Position numbers and translations under genes: made by a program. Below, piece by piece: positions 29,401 to 39,200 of a stretch of 64,000 nt of DNA (position 1 is the first letter of the stretch; the number at the start of each line of letters is the position of its first letter). Location: NCBI RefSeq assembly GCF_017355165.1, contig NZ_JADILK010000009.1, positions 1 to 64,000 of the forward strand, given 5' to 3'. This DNA is from Bacillus sp. SD075 (lineage in GTDB: Bacteria > Bacillota > Bacilli > Bacillales > DSM-1321). The notes below the pieces were generated by a model. The model ran no database searches. It was not told where the DNA came from and saw only the letters and a program-made list of their open reading frames with translations.

Positions 29401-31167
29401 TTGATTATATTCTTTGTTTAATTTCGTCAATAACTTCATGGCTAAAATTGAGTGTCCGCCCATTTCAAAAAAATCGGCATCTTTATCGATTTCACTTATT
29501 GATAAGATTTCCAAAAATGTCTTTTCTACAAAAGATGAAACTACCTGCGTTTCATTTATCGGAGGTGTAATCACTTCCGGAAAGAACTCATGACTTAGCA
29601 TTTTCAATGTAGGATTTTCAAATAAATCAGCTAATTTCATATTCGCATTAAGTCTTTTATTTATTTTAGACACCAATTTCATGGCTGTTATCGAATGCCC
29701 GCCCAATTGAAAGAAATCAGAATCCTCATTAATATCACTGGTCAAGAAAAACTCTTGCCATATTTCTTTGAGTCCTTGATTAACGGATGTGGATGTGATC
29801 AAATGGTCACCAGTTGCTTGATCGTCTTTACTCATATTATTTTTTAGTTTTGAAAAATCAACATCCACATATATTTCATCAATTTGCTGAGCTTTAGTAA
29901 TTTGATGGGCAATCTGCATGAAGGCTGATTGGATATCATTTACTAGTGAACGCTGTAAGAAGCAGCGATTAAAATACAATTTGCATTTAATCGTTTCTTT
30001 ATTATCCTGGGCCTGTAAGGATAACGGAAAGCTATGCGACTCTTTTCCGCCTTCGACCTCCCAGTTAATGCTAAAGCCTTCATCTTTCGCTTCCGGATAA
30101 TTTTCATAAACAAATAAAGTTTCAAAAATCGGATCTTCCTTCTTTAATTGCGTATGCCTTTTGATATCCACTAAAGAAATTTGAGCGTAATCCAGCATAT
30201 TATTTAATGTTTCCTGGAAGCCTTTCAGTAAATCAGTAACGCTGTCTGTATCGTTTATTTCAGCCATCATAGGAATCGTATTAATGAGCAGCCCAACAAT
30301 TTCTTCCGATTTGAATAAATTATTCGACCTGCCAGAGCTTACAATTCCAAAAACTATTCGATTTTGATTGGACATTTCCTTTAGGACGATTGCCCAAATT
30401 AACTGCAATAATACATTAATCGTTACATGGTTTTTTGCGGCAAATTCCCTTAAAAGCTTACTTTGTTTTTTATCAAGCTCCCAAAAAAGATCATTTCCCT
30501 GCTGGTTTTCCTTCACATGTTTCATGACGGGAAATGTGATCGTCGGCTGCACAATATCCTTTGCAAGCTCTTTCCAGAAACGATTTTGATCTTTCGCATC
30601 TGTTTTATTCATATACCTGATAAAATCTCCATATTGCTTTGGCTTTTCAATAAGTCCTTTGGAGCCTTTTCCTACAATTTGGCTGTAAATAACAAAGAGT
30701 TCATCGATGACTATGCTGGTACTCCAGCCATCCAAAATTATATGGTGATGAGTCCAAATCAAGATAAACTGATTTTCTTCCATTTGCACTAACTGGAGTT
30801 TCATCAAATGGGAGTTATTCACATCCATCTCTTGGGATTCGGAAGTCACTCTCTGAATTTCCTTTACTTGTTCATGTTCACTCAAATTTGTCATATCGAT
30901 TATTTCTGGTTGATAGTCCATTGTATTGAATACAACCTGCACATTATTTTCTATATTTTTAGAGATGACCTTCATTCTTAATGCTTCATGCCGTTCTACA
31001 ACCTGGCTCCACGCCTGGAACAATGCATTCACTTCAAGAGCGCCCGTTATCCTGATTCGCATTTGAGAAATGTAAAGGTTCTCTGCTGTTTTGTTCCTTT
31101 CAAGTTCATAAAGGATTCCTTCTTGAAGTGGAGTTAATGAGTAGATATTCTGAATAGATTTCTCCAA
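23482..31167 (-). CDS. NRPS-3: C-T-T-C-A-T-E-C (modules 5, 6 and the C of module 7)
   Basis: About 2561 residues from the chosen start. Domain order (numbered from the upstream in-frame ATG at 31224): C 24-460 (DCL type, H-H-H-I-I-L-D-G), then directly a carrier at 484-550 (L-G-G-H-S-I, Ser about 511) and a second carrier at 560-635 (M-G-G-H-S-I, Ser about 592), with no adenylation domain. Then C 643-1080 (LCL, H-H-F-V-F-D-G), A 1115-1610, carrier 1640-1710 (C-G-G-D-S-I), epimerase 1725-2130 (H-H-L-V-V-D-G-V-S-W) and C 2150-2575 (DCL, H-H-H-A-L-I-D-G). The specificity line of the A domain reads D-S-I-I-G-A-G-V-C-K, which I do not recognise; Ala at the sixth place is common in aromatic-residue codes. 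A TTG at 31167 preceded by GGGAGG at seven bases is a better start than the ATG at 31224 and opens right before the C domain. Confidence 0.92.
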   Translation of the reverse strand: MEKSIQNIYSLTPLQEGILYELERNKTAENLYISQMRIRITGALEVNALFQAWSQVVERHEALRMKVISKNIENNVQVVFNTMDYQPEIIDMTNLSEHEQVKEIQRVTSESQEMDVNNSHLMKLQLVQMEENQFILIWTHHHIILDGWSTSIVIDELFVIYSQIVGKGSKGLIEKPKQYGDFIRYMNKTDAKDQNRFWKELAKDIVQPTITFPVMKHVKENQQGNDLFWELDKKQSKLLREFAAKNHVTINVLLQLIWAIVLKEMSNQNRIVFGIVSSGRSNNLFKSEEIVGLLINTIPMMAEINDTDSVTDLLKGFQETLNNMLDYAQISLVDIKRHTQLKKEDPIFETLFVYENYPEAKDEGFSINWEVEGGKESHSFPLSLQAQDNKETIKCKLYFNRCFLQRSLVNDIQSAFMQIAHQITKAQQIDEIYVDVDFSKLKNNMSKDDQATGDHLITSTSVNQGLKEIWQEFFLTSDINEDSDFFQLGGHSITAMKLVSKINKRLNANMKLADLFENPTLKMLSHEFFPEVITPPINETQVVSSFVEKTFLEILSISEIDKDADFFEMGGHSILAMKLLTKLNKEYNQILTLKHIFQNSTIDSLTAFIINEISNHDIEQIEVQQKHHVLSSNQEALWFNEKLNGQTANYNIPQKYKITGKVDTSMLEKSVNHVVNRHEILRTTVREKAGKGYQEIREDLYIKIAEMDLSALKPEQQATRMLQIEDNVQSEIFEIEKGPLMTVKLVKLSEKEFVLFVNLHHFVFDGWSVSIFLDEWLSFYDSEVNEKELILGNDFKQYKDFAFEQKNWLENNIKEESLFWKTNLSGELPKLELPLDTIRTKENRNDGSSFIVELTGEELQGLKWMSLEKNSTLFMTLLTMYQSFLAKYTGQNDIIVGSPLANRMIEGTEKSIGYFVNTLPFRLKLGLEETFEEILQRNTNHIIDIYDHQQMTLEKIVEVINPERNLASTSLFQTVFILQNNAKAAFESEYIKITPEVIKSKVAKFDLSLAAEEYEDKLLFAFEYNSGIFDEQTIQILAENFLEWIRKITYHPERSIVKLPVVSKKQEKVLLEEWQGETILFEGINDTIPEAFHKIVERFPDKIAIVDGDRTITYRELNDKSNRLSHYLLSKGISKEERIGIYVNRSIDMVTGMLAVIKAGAAYVPLDPHYPHERLSYMVEDASISYCLSHKELGKNGLIDSSKLIYFEDFEKESDLLMEANIHIASQRDLAYVIYTSGTTGRPKGVMLEHRGIINLVYNQNEMMCLDTSAKVLQFATFNFDSSVIEIFSTLLFGAELHISVDKENHFDMSKLVEQIKREEISHIILPPAVLKELPINELSTIKVLGSAGSECPVELVSKFKHISFFNGYGPTEYSVCTSFKMFPPNEDVTDEFIVSIGKPLTNTAVLVLDENRQLVPAGAVGELYVGGIGIARGYLNNESLTNERFISNPFNSTEILYRTGDLVKHNKAGELVYIGRADDQVKIRGYRVELSEVNVSLRKIAEIKDGYVTVMEDGFGNKRIIAYYTVNDEVSIDSIRSRLKETLPAFMIPAHFMQLDKFPLTPNGKVDRKSLPNWTEQMDERKEKVLDEQELSKPETELLTIWRNVLNDSTIGPEDNFFECGGDSIISIQICSAAKEKDLFITPKDLFEYQTVRELGNIVNGLEKKQVVQEKISGYVPLTPIQSWFFNENHENIHHWNQSVVLMKDNMLATEQYKKIIMKLIDQHDVLRTVFEKHGDSYIGNISDANTAYGFYEYHVSSFKDENSLKVIKELEENAQQSLNIHNGPMMKFLLFRDEREVRIFWVIHHLVVDGVSWRILLEHFERCYLQIKNEQEPSLPLKTTSYKQWSEKLNEYQNTDLPEEAVQYWEKEMNIPVSPLTKSLGETCDFENMYKIQVDEAQTQNLIKNTLRKHKSTIDEVLLSVIAHSFSNIMGINEFWLDLEGHGREDIEDDIDLSRTVGWFTSSYPVRIKGMASLGSALRSTKNILRSVPNKGFDYGILKYISTRNYTYPDSLVSYNYLGQFNNTGDMVQSNSSNIDLNYEFPYKLNFVTSIVNNRLMLNIIGDSNNENFQMICKEVDVQLNKILSGRADLNDSIVETDFEAKKIVDGSTITHFINKFNNIEEIYPVTSLQEGMLFHSEVTQSPEYISQLSIDLIGDLDLVKLEEAWNETCRKYDVLRSVFRRDQLGDRYQLILNDIYYVFNHLDLTMFSGDESESKIESLLEHNRSRQTDLENGPLMNITLIRLSDHRYKFIWTHHHALIDGWSLQIVINHFLDNYRSPSNTAKDSDEHKYAYKQVMNHIRKMNKKDEAAFWNEELRDFEQVKALVSKKTDKEAFTSDKVIEYSLPEELTERLIELSKRNRKTINTVVQGVWSIVLSYLSESDSVCYGVTSSGRNLSIPHIESAVGLLINTLPFSLKIDWDDDLQSYFTAIQNKQLQMREFEFSSLTDIKRYAEIPWDKELFQHIFVFENYPSTELAEDSRIMIENSVGSESTNFDLTFSAAVVQSKLHYKIIYKDSKFDENEILSFMDSMQEIFLKLTENEKLPSISKLINLLKVGTR

Positions 31168-31245
31168 TTTTGCGCCTCCCGATTCCATTATCTTGTGCCA
31201 TCCATACCCGCTGACTATAATCATTCTATTAAACGAGTAATCACC

Positions 31246-34200
31246 TTATTTATTAGAATTCAATATATGAAACAAATCTTCCTCAGTGAGCACCGCATCT
31301 GGAAAATCACTTTCTATTAAAGTACCTTGGTCAAATTCAGTTCCCTTGATTTCCATGACGGCTTTACCAATCGCTTCTATTATTAGGCTCATCTTTTCTT
31401 CAGCTAATTTTGAAATTATTTTGATGATTAGTTTTCCGTCCTGGACCAATGCCAGGAAATGCAGTTTTGGTTTATTTTCCAACTCACCAAAGTCCCTGCT
31501 ATTGGATGATTCAAATTGAGAGTCCAATCTTCCTAAATAATTAAAAGTAACGTGGATTTCCGGATCCTGAATGACCCCAGGGCGTAAATATTTGATAACG
31601 CCATAATCAAAACCTTTATTTGGAATTTCCCTTATAGCATTCTTTGTGTTTTTTAAAGTGTCGTCAAACGTCTCTTCTGAATGCAGCAATATGGGATACA
31701 TTGCAGTAAACCAGCCAACGGTACGAGTAACATCCATTGCTTCGTCCACCATTTCCCGGCCATGCCCTTCTACTTCGATCCAGAAGTTCTTCATTTCAAA
31801 TGATTGTTTCATGCACTTTGCAATTAATGACAACAATACTTCTTCTACAGTCGCTTTTGATTGCCGTGATAATTCCTGGATCAATAATTCAGTTTCTTCT
31901 TCATCGAATGATATCACCATGGTTCTTTCTTCTTTAGCTATAAAGTCTTCCGCTATCTTAAAATCCGTTATTTCACTTTTTGTCTTTTGTTCCCAATATC
32001 GGAGCGTTTCAGGATCCATCAACGATTCATTGTATTTCTTCAAGAAGTTTGACCAGTCTTTGAATGATGAAGTTTTATAAGTAAGTTTCCCTGTTTGATT
32101 GTTTAATGCTTGATCATGAAGAGTATTAAAATCTTCAAGTAAAATTCTCCAGGAAACTGCATCAATCAATAAATGGTGGATTACCCAAAAGAAGCGATAC
32201 TTGTTCGATTGTTCTTTTAAAACAAGCATTTTCATGATCGGTCCATGACTTATGTCCAATGAACCTTGAGCCTTGCTTTCCCATTCATCTCTTATTTGCA
32301 TTCGTGTTTTCTCATCTAAATGATTTATATCCTTATAGACTACCTCCCATGTTTTGTGTTCGGAGTCTATATTCCCGATATATTTATTGTCATGTTTTTC
32401 AAATAGGGTTAACAATCCATCATGATGTTCCACGATATGAGATAGAATTTTTTCAATGTCCTCCATTTGAGCACAGGAATCTTTACTAAAAACGATAGAC
32501 TGGTTCCAATGATTGATGGAAGTCGTGTGTTCTGCAAAGAACCATTCTTGGATGGGGGTCAGTTCCACATTCCCTCTAGTAGCTAAAGGTTGAATCATGA
32601 CCTTATTTTCGGTTTTCGCGACCGTTGCCAGCTCTGCTACCGTTTGATTTTCAAAAATAGATTTTGGACTAATGATTATATTTTCCCGCCTTGCTAGAGA
32701 ACATATTTGAATGCTCTGAATGGAATCACCGCCAAGTTCAAAAAAGTTATCTCGGATACTGATGTCATCTGACCCTAAGACACTCTTAAAAATCTGAAGC
32801 AGCACTTTCTCATTGAACGTCTTAGGTTCTTCCAATGCATTGCTTCTTGTTACTGGTACCGGAAGAAGCGCTGAATCAATTTTCCCATTTGCATTTAACG
32901 GAAATTGGTCCACTTGAATAAAGAATGAAGGAATCATGTAACTTGGTAATCTCTCTTTTAAAAATGCTTTTAAGTGATCGTAATCAACTTGTTGTATGGA
33001 TGTGAAATAGGCGATTATTTGTTTATTTAAGTTTGGCTGTTCCTGAACCTTAATGAATGAGTCACTTACTTGCGGATACGCATTGAGATTGGCCGAAACC
33101 TCATCTACTTCCACTCGGAAACCTCTTATTTTCACTTGATTATCTTTACGCCCCAGAAAGACCAATTCACCATCGCTCGTGAATTTTGCAAGGTCGCCGC
33201 TGCGATACAAACGCTTTCCAGCTTTAAAAGGATGTTCAATAAATTTTTCTTTTGTTAAATCCTCATTATTCACATATCCAACAGCTAACCCTTCACCACC
33301 AATATATATTTCCCCTGCAGCACCTATGGGTACGAGCCTTTGCTCAGGGCTTAATATATAGACGTCAGTATTCAGGATTGGTTTGCCAATCGATACTTTA
33401 TTATTAGTAGTCTCATTGTTTTCAAACGCTTTAAACATTTCAAAGGTGGTCCATACTGAATATTCCGTTGGACCGTATGCATTATAAAAATTTATATTTT
33501 GATAGCGAGCCAGCAAAGCCATTGGACATTCAGATCCGGCTGAACCAACGAATTTCACATCAGATCCCTTTATATTGAGCTCCTGTAATACCGCTGGCGG
33601 CAATACTAGATGCGATAACTTTTCACTTTTGATTTGATTTTCCAATGCGAATAAATCAAACATTTCCTCCTTATTATTCCCGATATGCAGCTCTGCACCA
33701 TTTAATAAACTTCCAAAAATCTCATATATAGAAGCATCAAAATTAAAAGTGGCGAATTGTAATACCTTTGAGGTCTCATCAAGTTGTAAGTATTTGTTTT
33801 GACTTATTATTAGATTCACTACGCCTCTATGAGATAACATGACACCTTTAGGTTTTCCTGTCGTTCCCGAAGTATAGATTATGTAAGCCAGATCGGAAGG
33901 TGCAATGGATTCATTACAGCACTTTGTTTCCACGTAATGTACGGATTCAAGATTAATCACTTTAGTTATTTTTTTAATGGCAGGAACCTCAATTTGATTC
34001 GTAATGCAAATATCCATTTTCGAATCATCGATGATATATTCCAACCTTTCCGCTGGCAGCATAGGATCAAGCGGAACATACGCACATCCGGCTTTGATGA
34101 TTGCCAACATGCCGATTACCATATCAATCGATCTGTTTACATGCAGGCCCACCTTATTAGAGCCATTTCCGATATCATTTCTAACCAATTTCGCAATCAC

Positions 34201-35964
34201 ATTTGACCTTTGATCTAATTCCGAATAGGTAATGGCCTTACCATTATCAGCAACCGCTAATTTGTTTGAATGCTTCTTAACGATACTTTCGAATATGGAG
34301 GTGATCGTCTCATTTTGATATGCATCCGCAACCTCACCTTGCCACTCAAATAACAATTGATTGATTTGATTGTCATCTAAACATTCCAAATGACAGATGG
34401 ATAATTCTGCATTTCTGCAAATTTGGAATAACCATTTTTCGAAACTTAACATGAGCCTTTCAATTGTTTCCCGTCTGAAAAGTTCATCTGAATACTCGAA
34501 CTCTAGGATTAGGTCATGGGATCCCTTTACCTTTATAGTCAGGTCATAATTTGAATAAGGAATCTCGAATTTGTCTTGTTCAAGAGTGAAGAATGAATTG
34601 CTAAAGTTCCCATCAAAGCTTTCTTCCATTGCCAAAACTGTTTGGAACAAGGGGGAATGGCTGAGATCCCTGTCTGGATTAATGATTTCAACGATTTTTT
34701 CAAATGGAAAAGCCTGATGTTCCAATACATCCAAAATCACTTTACGATTTCGGTTCAATATTTCATGAAATGACTCTGTGGCATCCACGGTTAACTTGAA
34801 TGGCATCGTATTGACGAAGCATCCTACTGTCCGGGCAAATTCCTCTTGGCCACGGTTTGCCACGGTACTCCCAACAATGATTTGATTCTTCCCGGTATAC
34901 TGACATAAAAACACTTGATAGGCGGTCATCATAAAGGCATATAAAGTCGTACCATTCTCCTTTAAAATCCTGTCTATCAATACACGAAGGTCATCCTTTA
35001 TGGCCATTTCCAGTCTTTCACCTGAGTAAGAAGGTGATTTTGGACGTTGAAAGTCAAATGGAAGTTCTAAAGCATCTTCCTCTTGATCTAAATAACTTTC
35101 CCAAAACCTCCTTTGGCTTGGTGTACTTTCCTTGACCCACTCCTTATGCCAGACAGCATAATCTAAATACTGCATGTCTAGAGGCGGAATATCCCCAACC
35201 CTGCCCGTTTGAATTCTTTCATAAATCTCCATTAACTCTTCGAAAAAGGTGACAAACGATACTCCATCAAAAATGATATGGTGAAAATTGCATACTAAAA
35301 AATGCCTTTCTTCGTCCATTCGAAATAGCTTCATATTAAATAAATGATCATTTTCCAGATCGAAACATCTTTCCATTTCTTCAGTAAGATGGGCTTCGAC
35401 CAATATATTACTGACTTCGGGATCTACATCCCGACAGTCTTCATAGGCAATAATGTTTCTGCTTTCTTTGGATAAGAATTGAAGGATTTGATGTTCTTCA
35501 CCCCTGAAATTGGTTCGCAAAGTTTCATGGCGTTCAATCATGAAATCTAATGCCTGTTGTAGGTCATCAATGTCCACTATGCCATTCAAAATGAATTTAA
35601 ACGGCATATTATAGAGCATTTTCCTTTCATTCAGGCTGTCAAACAGATACATTCGATCTTGATTATGAGAAAGCATACCTTCACTTTCCCCACGTTTATA
35701 AGGCTTATTCACCTCGACTTCCCTCATGTCGAGAAGCATGTCCAGAAAACTTGCCAGCTTTTCTATATTCCGTTGACTTGAAATGATTTCCGGTGTTAAT
35801 TGAATACCAAACTCCCGTTTTATCGAGGACAAAAACTCATGTTTTTTTTCATTTGTGCAAAGTGATTCATTCATATTCTCTAATAGTGATATTTTAAAAG
35901 GTTCGGTAACAATTGAAATTAAGTTTAATAGCCTATCTTCCGTTTCACTGATTATCCTGTCCAT
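31246..35964 (-). CDS. NRPS-2: carrier-like N-terminus, C-A-T-E (module 4)
   Basis: 1572 residues. Residues 1-85 resemble a carrier domain in helix pattern (FLSSIKREFGIQLTPEIISS and NIEKLASFLDML), but the usual G-G-H-S-L phosphopantetheine site is replaced by L-C-T-N-E-K, so there is no Ser to modify. Then C 95-520 (LCL, H-H-I-I-F-D-G), A 545-1040 (AYIIYTSGTTGKPKGV, NAYGPTE, RSGDLA), carrier 1050-1115 (L-G-G-D-S-I, Ser about 1081) and epimerase 1135-1560 (H-H-L-L-I-D-A-V-S-W, EGHGRE, NKGFDYG). Hand-read specificity D-A-Y-V-G-A-A-V-W-K, not recognised. GAGGTG precedes the ATG by eight bases. The A domain resembles that of NRPS-3 in its unusual G-S-A-G-S-E-C-P segment. Confidence 0.92.
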   Translation of the reverse strand: MDRIISETEDRLLNLISIVTEPFKISLLENMNESLCTNEKKHEFLSSIKREFGIQLTPEIISSQRNIEKLASFLDMLLDMREVEVNKPYKRGESEGMLSHNQDRMYLFDSLNERKMLYNMPFKFILNGIVDIDDLQQALDFMIERHETLRTNFRGEEHQILQFLSKESRNIIAYEDCRDVDPEVSNILVEAHLTEEMERCFDLENDHLFNMKLFRMDEERHFLVCNFHHIIFDGVSFVTFFEELMEIYERIQTGRVGDIPPLDMQYLDYAVWHKEWVKESTPSQRRFWESYLDQEEDALELPFDFQRPKSPSYSGERLEMAIKDDLRVLIDRILKENGTTLYAFMMTAYQVFLCQYTGKNQIIVGSTVANRGQEEFARTVGCFVNTMPFKLTVDATESFHEILNRNRKVILDVLEHQAFPFEKIVEIINPDRDLSHSPLFQTVLAMEESFDGNFSNSFFTLEQDKFEIPYSNYDLTIKVKGSHDLILEFEYSDELFRRETIERLMLSFEKWLFQICRNAELSICHLECLDDNQINQLLFEWQGEVADAYQNETITSIFESIVKKHSNKLAVADNGKAITYSELDQRSNVIAKLVRNDIGNGSNKVGLHVNRSIDMVIGMLAIIKAGCAYVPLDPMLPAERLEYIIDDSKMDICITNQIEVPAIKKITKVINLESVHYVETKCCNESIAPSDLAYIIYTSGTTGKPKGVMLSHRGVVNLIISQNKYLQLDETSKVLQFATFNFDASIYEIFGSLLNGAELHIGNNKEEMFDLFALENQIKSEKLSHLVLPPAVLQELNIKGSDVKFVGSAGSECPMALLARYQNINFYNAYGPTEYSVWTTFEMFKAFENNETTNNKVSIGKPILNTDVYILSPEQRLVPIGAAGEIYIGGEGLAVGYVNNEDLTKEKFIEHPFKAGKRLYRSGDLAKFTSDGELVFLGRKDNQVKIRGFRVEVDEVSANLNAYPQVSDSFIKVQEQPNLNKQIIAYFTSIQQVDYDHLKAFLKERLPSYMIPSFFIQVDQFPLNANGKIDSALLPVPVTRSNALEEPKTFNEKVLLQIFKSVLGSDDISIRDNFFELGGDSIQSIQICSLARRENIIISPKSIFENQTVAELATVAKTENKVMIQPLATRGNVELTPIQEWFFAEHTTSINHWNQSIVFSKDSCAQMEDIEKILSHIVEHHDGLLTLFEKHDNKYIGNIDSEHKTWEVVYKDINHLDEKTRMQIRDEWESKAQGSLDISHGPIMKMLVLKEQSNKYRFFWVIHHLLIDAVSWRILLEDFNTLHDQALNNQTGKLTYKTSSFKDWSNFLKKYNESLMDPETLRYWEQKTKSEITDFKIAEDFIAKEERTMVISFDEEETELLIQELSRQSKATVEEVLLSLIAKCMKQSFEMKNFWIEVEGHGREMVDEAMDVTRTVGWFTAMYPILLHSEETFDDTLKNTKNAIREIPNKGFDYGVIKYLRPGVIQDPEIHVTFNYLGRLDSQFESSNSRDFGELENKPKLHFLALVQDGKLIIKIISKLAEEKMSLIIEAIGKAVMEIKGTEFDQGTLIESDFPDAVLTEEDLFHILNSNK

Positions 35965-35991
35965 AGAAAAAACACCTCAATTCTTTTCCAT

Positions 35992-36258
35992 TCAACTTAA
36001 CTTATTAATATCGTCCAATTGTTTGATGAGTACAGATAGTTCCTGGATGGTGGATTGTTCGAACAACACTTTGATTGGTAATCTCACTCCCATGTTATTC
36101 TTCACCATTTGAATAAATTGCATGGCTAAAAGGGAATTCCCTCCTAAGTCAAAGAAGTTGGAATCTGCACCTATTGTTTCCAGTTCCAAGATCTCTTTCC
36201 AAAATCCAATTAGCTTTTCCTCAATTAACCTTTCCTTCACCGCAATTGTTGTCTCCAT
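35992..36258 (-). CDS. Free-standing NRPS carrier protein
   Basis: An 88-residue single carrier domain: LIGFWKEILELETIGADSNFFDLGGNSLLAMQFIQMV with the phosphopantetheine Ser in L-G-G-N-S-L (about residue 44), then RLPIKVLFEQSTIQELS. It lies between NRPS-1, which ends in a condensation domain, and NRPS-2. Its ribosome site (GAGGGG) overlaps the NRPS-1 stop, so it is translationally coupled. I infer it is the acceptor carrier of module 3, whose adenylation domain is missing. An outside A domain would have to load it. Confidence 0.92.
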   Translation of the reverse strand: METTIAVKERLIEEKLIGFWKEILELETIGADSNFFDLGGNSLLAMQFIQMVKNNMGVRLPIKVLFEQSTIQELSVLIKQLDDINKLS

Positions 36259-36268
36259 AAATTTCCCC

Positions 36269-39200
36269 TCATTTCACTTTCATTTTTTCTAACATTTCGC
36301 CTAAGATTTGATTAAATATAGAAATGACTGATGACCTTAACTTTAGATTGACCGCTGCCTCATTAAACTTAATTTGAACACTTGAACCAGGGATGATGAT
36401 GATGACGATTGGATAATGGGTCGTTTCCCGTCCTTCTTTCAAACTCACTTTGATTTCATCATTATTAGGCAGTTGCATGGGATAGTTTTCAAAGGCATAT
36501 AATGATTCAAATAGTTGATTTTGCAAATTAGCCCACTCATAAATCTCTGATAATGGTGTATTCTCATAGGCACTTAATTCCAAAAATTCGTTTTGAACTT
36601 CATTTAGTATTTCCATGTAGGTCTTTTCTTGGCTGATATGCTTTATAAACGGAACAGTATTGATAAATGGACCAACCATAGCCTCAATATTTTGGACAGG
36701 GATATTCCTCCCGGATGTCACTACGCCGCAGCATACATTTTCTGTACCTTTTACTTCTTTTAAAGTCGCTAGCCAAATAGTTAGAAAGAATGTATTCATG
36801 GTAATCTTGTATTCCTGACAGAATCGTTGAATGGAATCACTTAATTCCCCATCCAATACTTTCAAGTAACTATTCTCAATGTACTCCTCGCCTTTTAACA
36901 CTCCCGTTAAAGTAGATTCAGAGTTTCGAGTACCTTCCAATTTCCCTGCCCAATAGTCCCGCAGCTCCTTATTACTCGTATAATCTCTCATATATTCAAC
37001 ATACTTTTTAAATGAAGCACTCACGGATGATGATGGTGTTATTGAATGATAAGAATCAAAAGTGTCATTAATCACCATCGAATAACTCCAACCATCCATA
37101 ATAATATGATGGAATGTCCAGATTAATTGGTATTCATTTTCCGCAAGCTTAACGATCATGAAGCGATTCAACCTATTGTTCTCGATATCTATGATCTTAT
37201 ATTGATCTGCTATCAACTTTTCCAACTTCACTTGATGATCGATTATCTCTTCATATTCAATCTCGGTATCCATGGAACTCATTAACAGTTGGTAGAATAG
37301 CCCTTTTCTGCTTGAGTATAATTTGGTTTTTAAAATGTCATGTTTCCCCGCAGCTGTCACAATGGCATTCTTTAATTTTCCGACGTCCAGAAAACCTTTT
37401 ATATCAAAAATGAGTTGCACTTTATACTGGCTGCTTTCACTATCAAACAAGCTATGGTACAACATCCCTTTTTGCAAAGCCGTCAATTCATAAATATCAA
37501 CAATTCCTGTTTCTTTTTGCAGTATCTGGTCAAGTTCTTCTCCAGGCATATCCACCAATGGAAAGTCATCCGGACGGTATATCTGTTTTCCCAATTTCGT
37601 TTCTTCTTCCAATGTCCCTAACAATTCCGGCAGATTGTGTCGAATATATTTCTCGAAATCTTCTCTTACGAAATGTCTGTTATAGTTTATTTTTATAGTT
37701 TGCTCCTCATTCACTACAAGCAATTCGATATCGACTTCATGTTCGGTATAGGAATTGTGTTGAATATCTTGTTCACTAAAAAAGATGACCTCTTTTGCAG
37801 CCAATTCATTGTTTTGGTGAAATCTACCTAAATTATTAAAACTGATGATCGGCCGATTTCGTTTCATATGTGTCTCGCCACATGATTCGGTTATGATTCC
37901 ATACTCAATCCCTTTATTAGGCAGTGTCCTTAACTTTTTCTTTGTACCTTGAATCGTGTTCAAAATGGATTCTTTATTTTCTATATAAACCGGGCACATG
38001 GTCGTAAACCATCCTACTGTCCTGGACAGATCGACACCTGCAAATAATTCTTCGCGACCATGTCCCTCCAAAGTAAAATGAATATCTTTTTTATTAAAAT
38101 ATTTCCCGATTAGCGCTGCGAAAATAGATACGTATATTTCATCGATAGAAGCTTTATACGCTTTTGTCATTTCATTATAGATTTTGTTTGTAATCTCTTT
38201 ATTCAGCTTCATTTCAAATGATTTTCCATCGTAAACATTCCCTGTTTTGACTAGGGCGTTTTCGTATTCTGTGTCATGTTCATTCAGCCAGTACTCTTTA
38301 ATGCCTGAAGGAATGCTATTTTTATAATCATGTAAGTTATTCGCCCATTCCTTATATGAAGTCGTTTTATTATCCAGTTTTAGTTCTTGATTATTTATAT
38401 CTTGACTATATAGCCGGTCAAAATCTTCGATCAAGATTCTCCAGGAAACCCCATCAACCAATAAGTGATGTATGATCCAAATGATTACATGCTCGTTTTG
38501 GCCTGTATGGATGCATACTATTTTCATCAGTGGTCCGTTTGAAATGTTTATGCCCTGTTGTGCACCGATCCCGAGTCCAGCTATTTCCCGTTCCTGTTTT
38601 TCCTTATTCATGTTTGATAGCTTTACGTAATTCAAAGTCCAATTTTCAGTCGGGTCGATATGCTCTTCTACTTGCGAAAATGATTCTTCTCTATTGAACC
38701 TTGACCTAAGCCCATCATGATGTTTAACGATATGGGCCATGATTCTTTGCAGCCGCTTCTCATTCAATTGCGGGTAGCCCTTTAACGTTACAGATTGATT
38801 CCAATGGTTATAATTATTTATTTGTTGGGTGAAAAACCAACTTTGAATAGGTGTAAATGGTGCCTTTCCAAAAACATCAGACTGATTTATCGTTAAATCG
38901 CCCGTCAATTCCACAACCTTTGCCAGCTCTTCGATACTTTGTTTTTCAAAGATGTTTTTTGAAGTAATGAGAAGATTTTCTTTCTTGGCAAGTGAACAAA
39001 TTTGGATGCTTAGGATGGAGTCTCCTCCACATTCGAAAAAGTTATCGTGGATGGTTATTTCCTGATTATTCAGCACCTCTTTCCATATCTTTAACAATTT
39101 TTGTTCCGTTCCATTCATGACACTCTTATTGTTAGCTCCTTCCGAGTTCGTTTTTATATCCGGTAGACTCTTCGTATCCACTTTGCCGTTAACGGTTAGC

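Noticed and set aside
31167..31224. ATG at 31224 as start of NRPS-3
   Set aside because: The only upstream AAGGTG is too far away (about 17 bases), whereas the TTG at 31167 has GGGAGG seven bases before it and begins right at the C domain.
31646..32080. Many plus-strand frames of 60-145 codons inside the NRPS genes
   Set aside because: All are antisense to continuous NRPS domains and show no own motifs or start signals.
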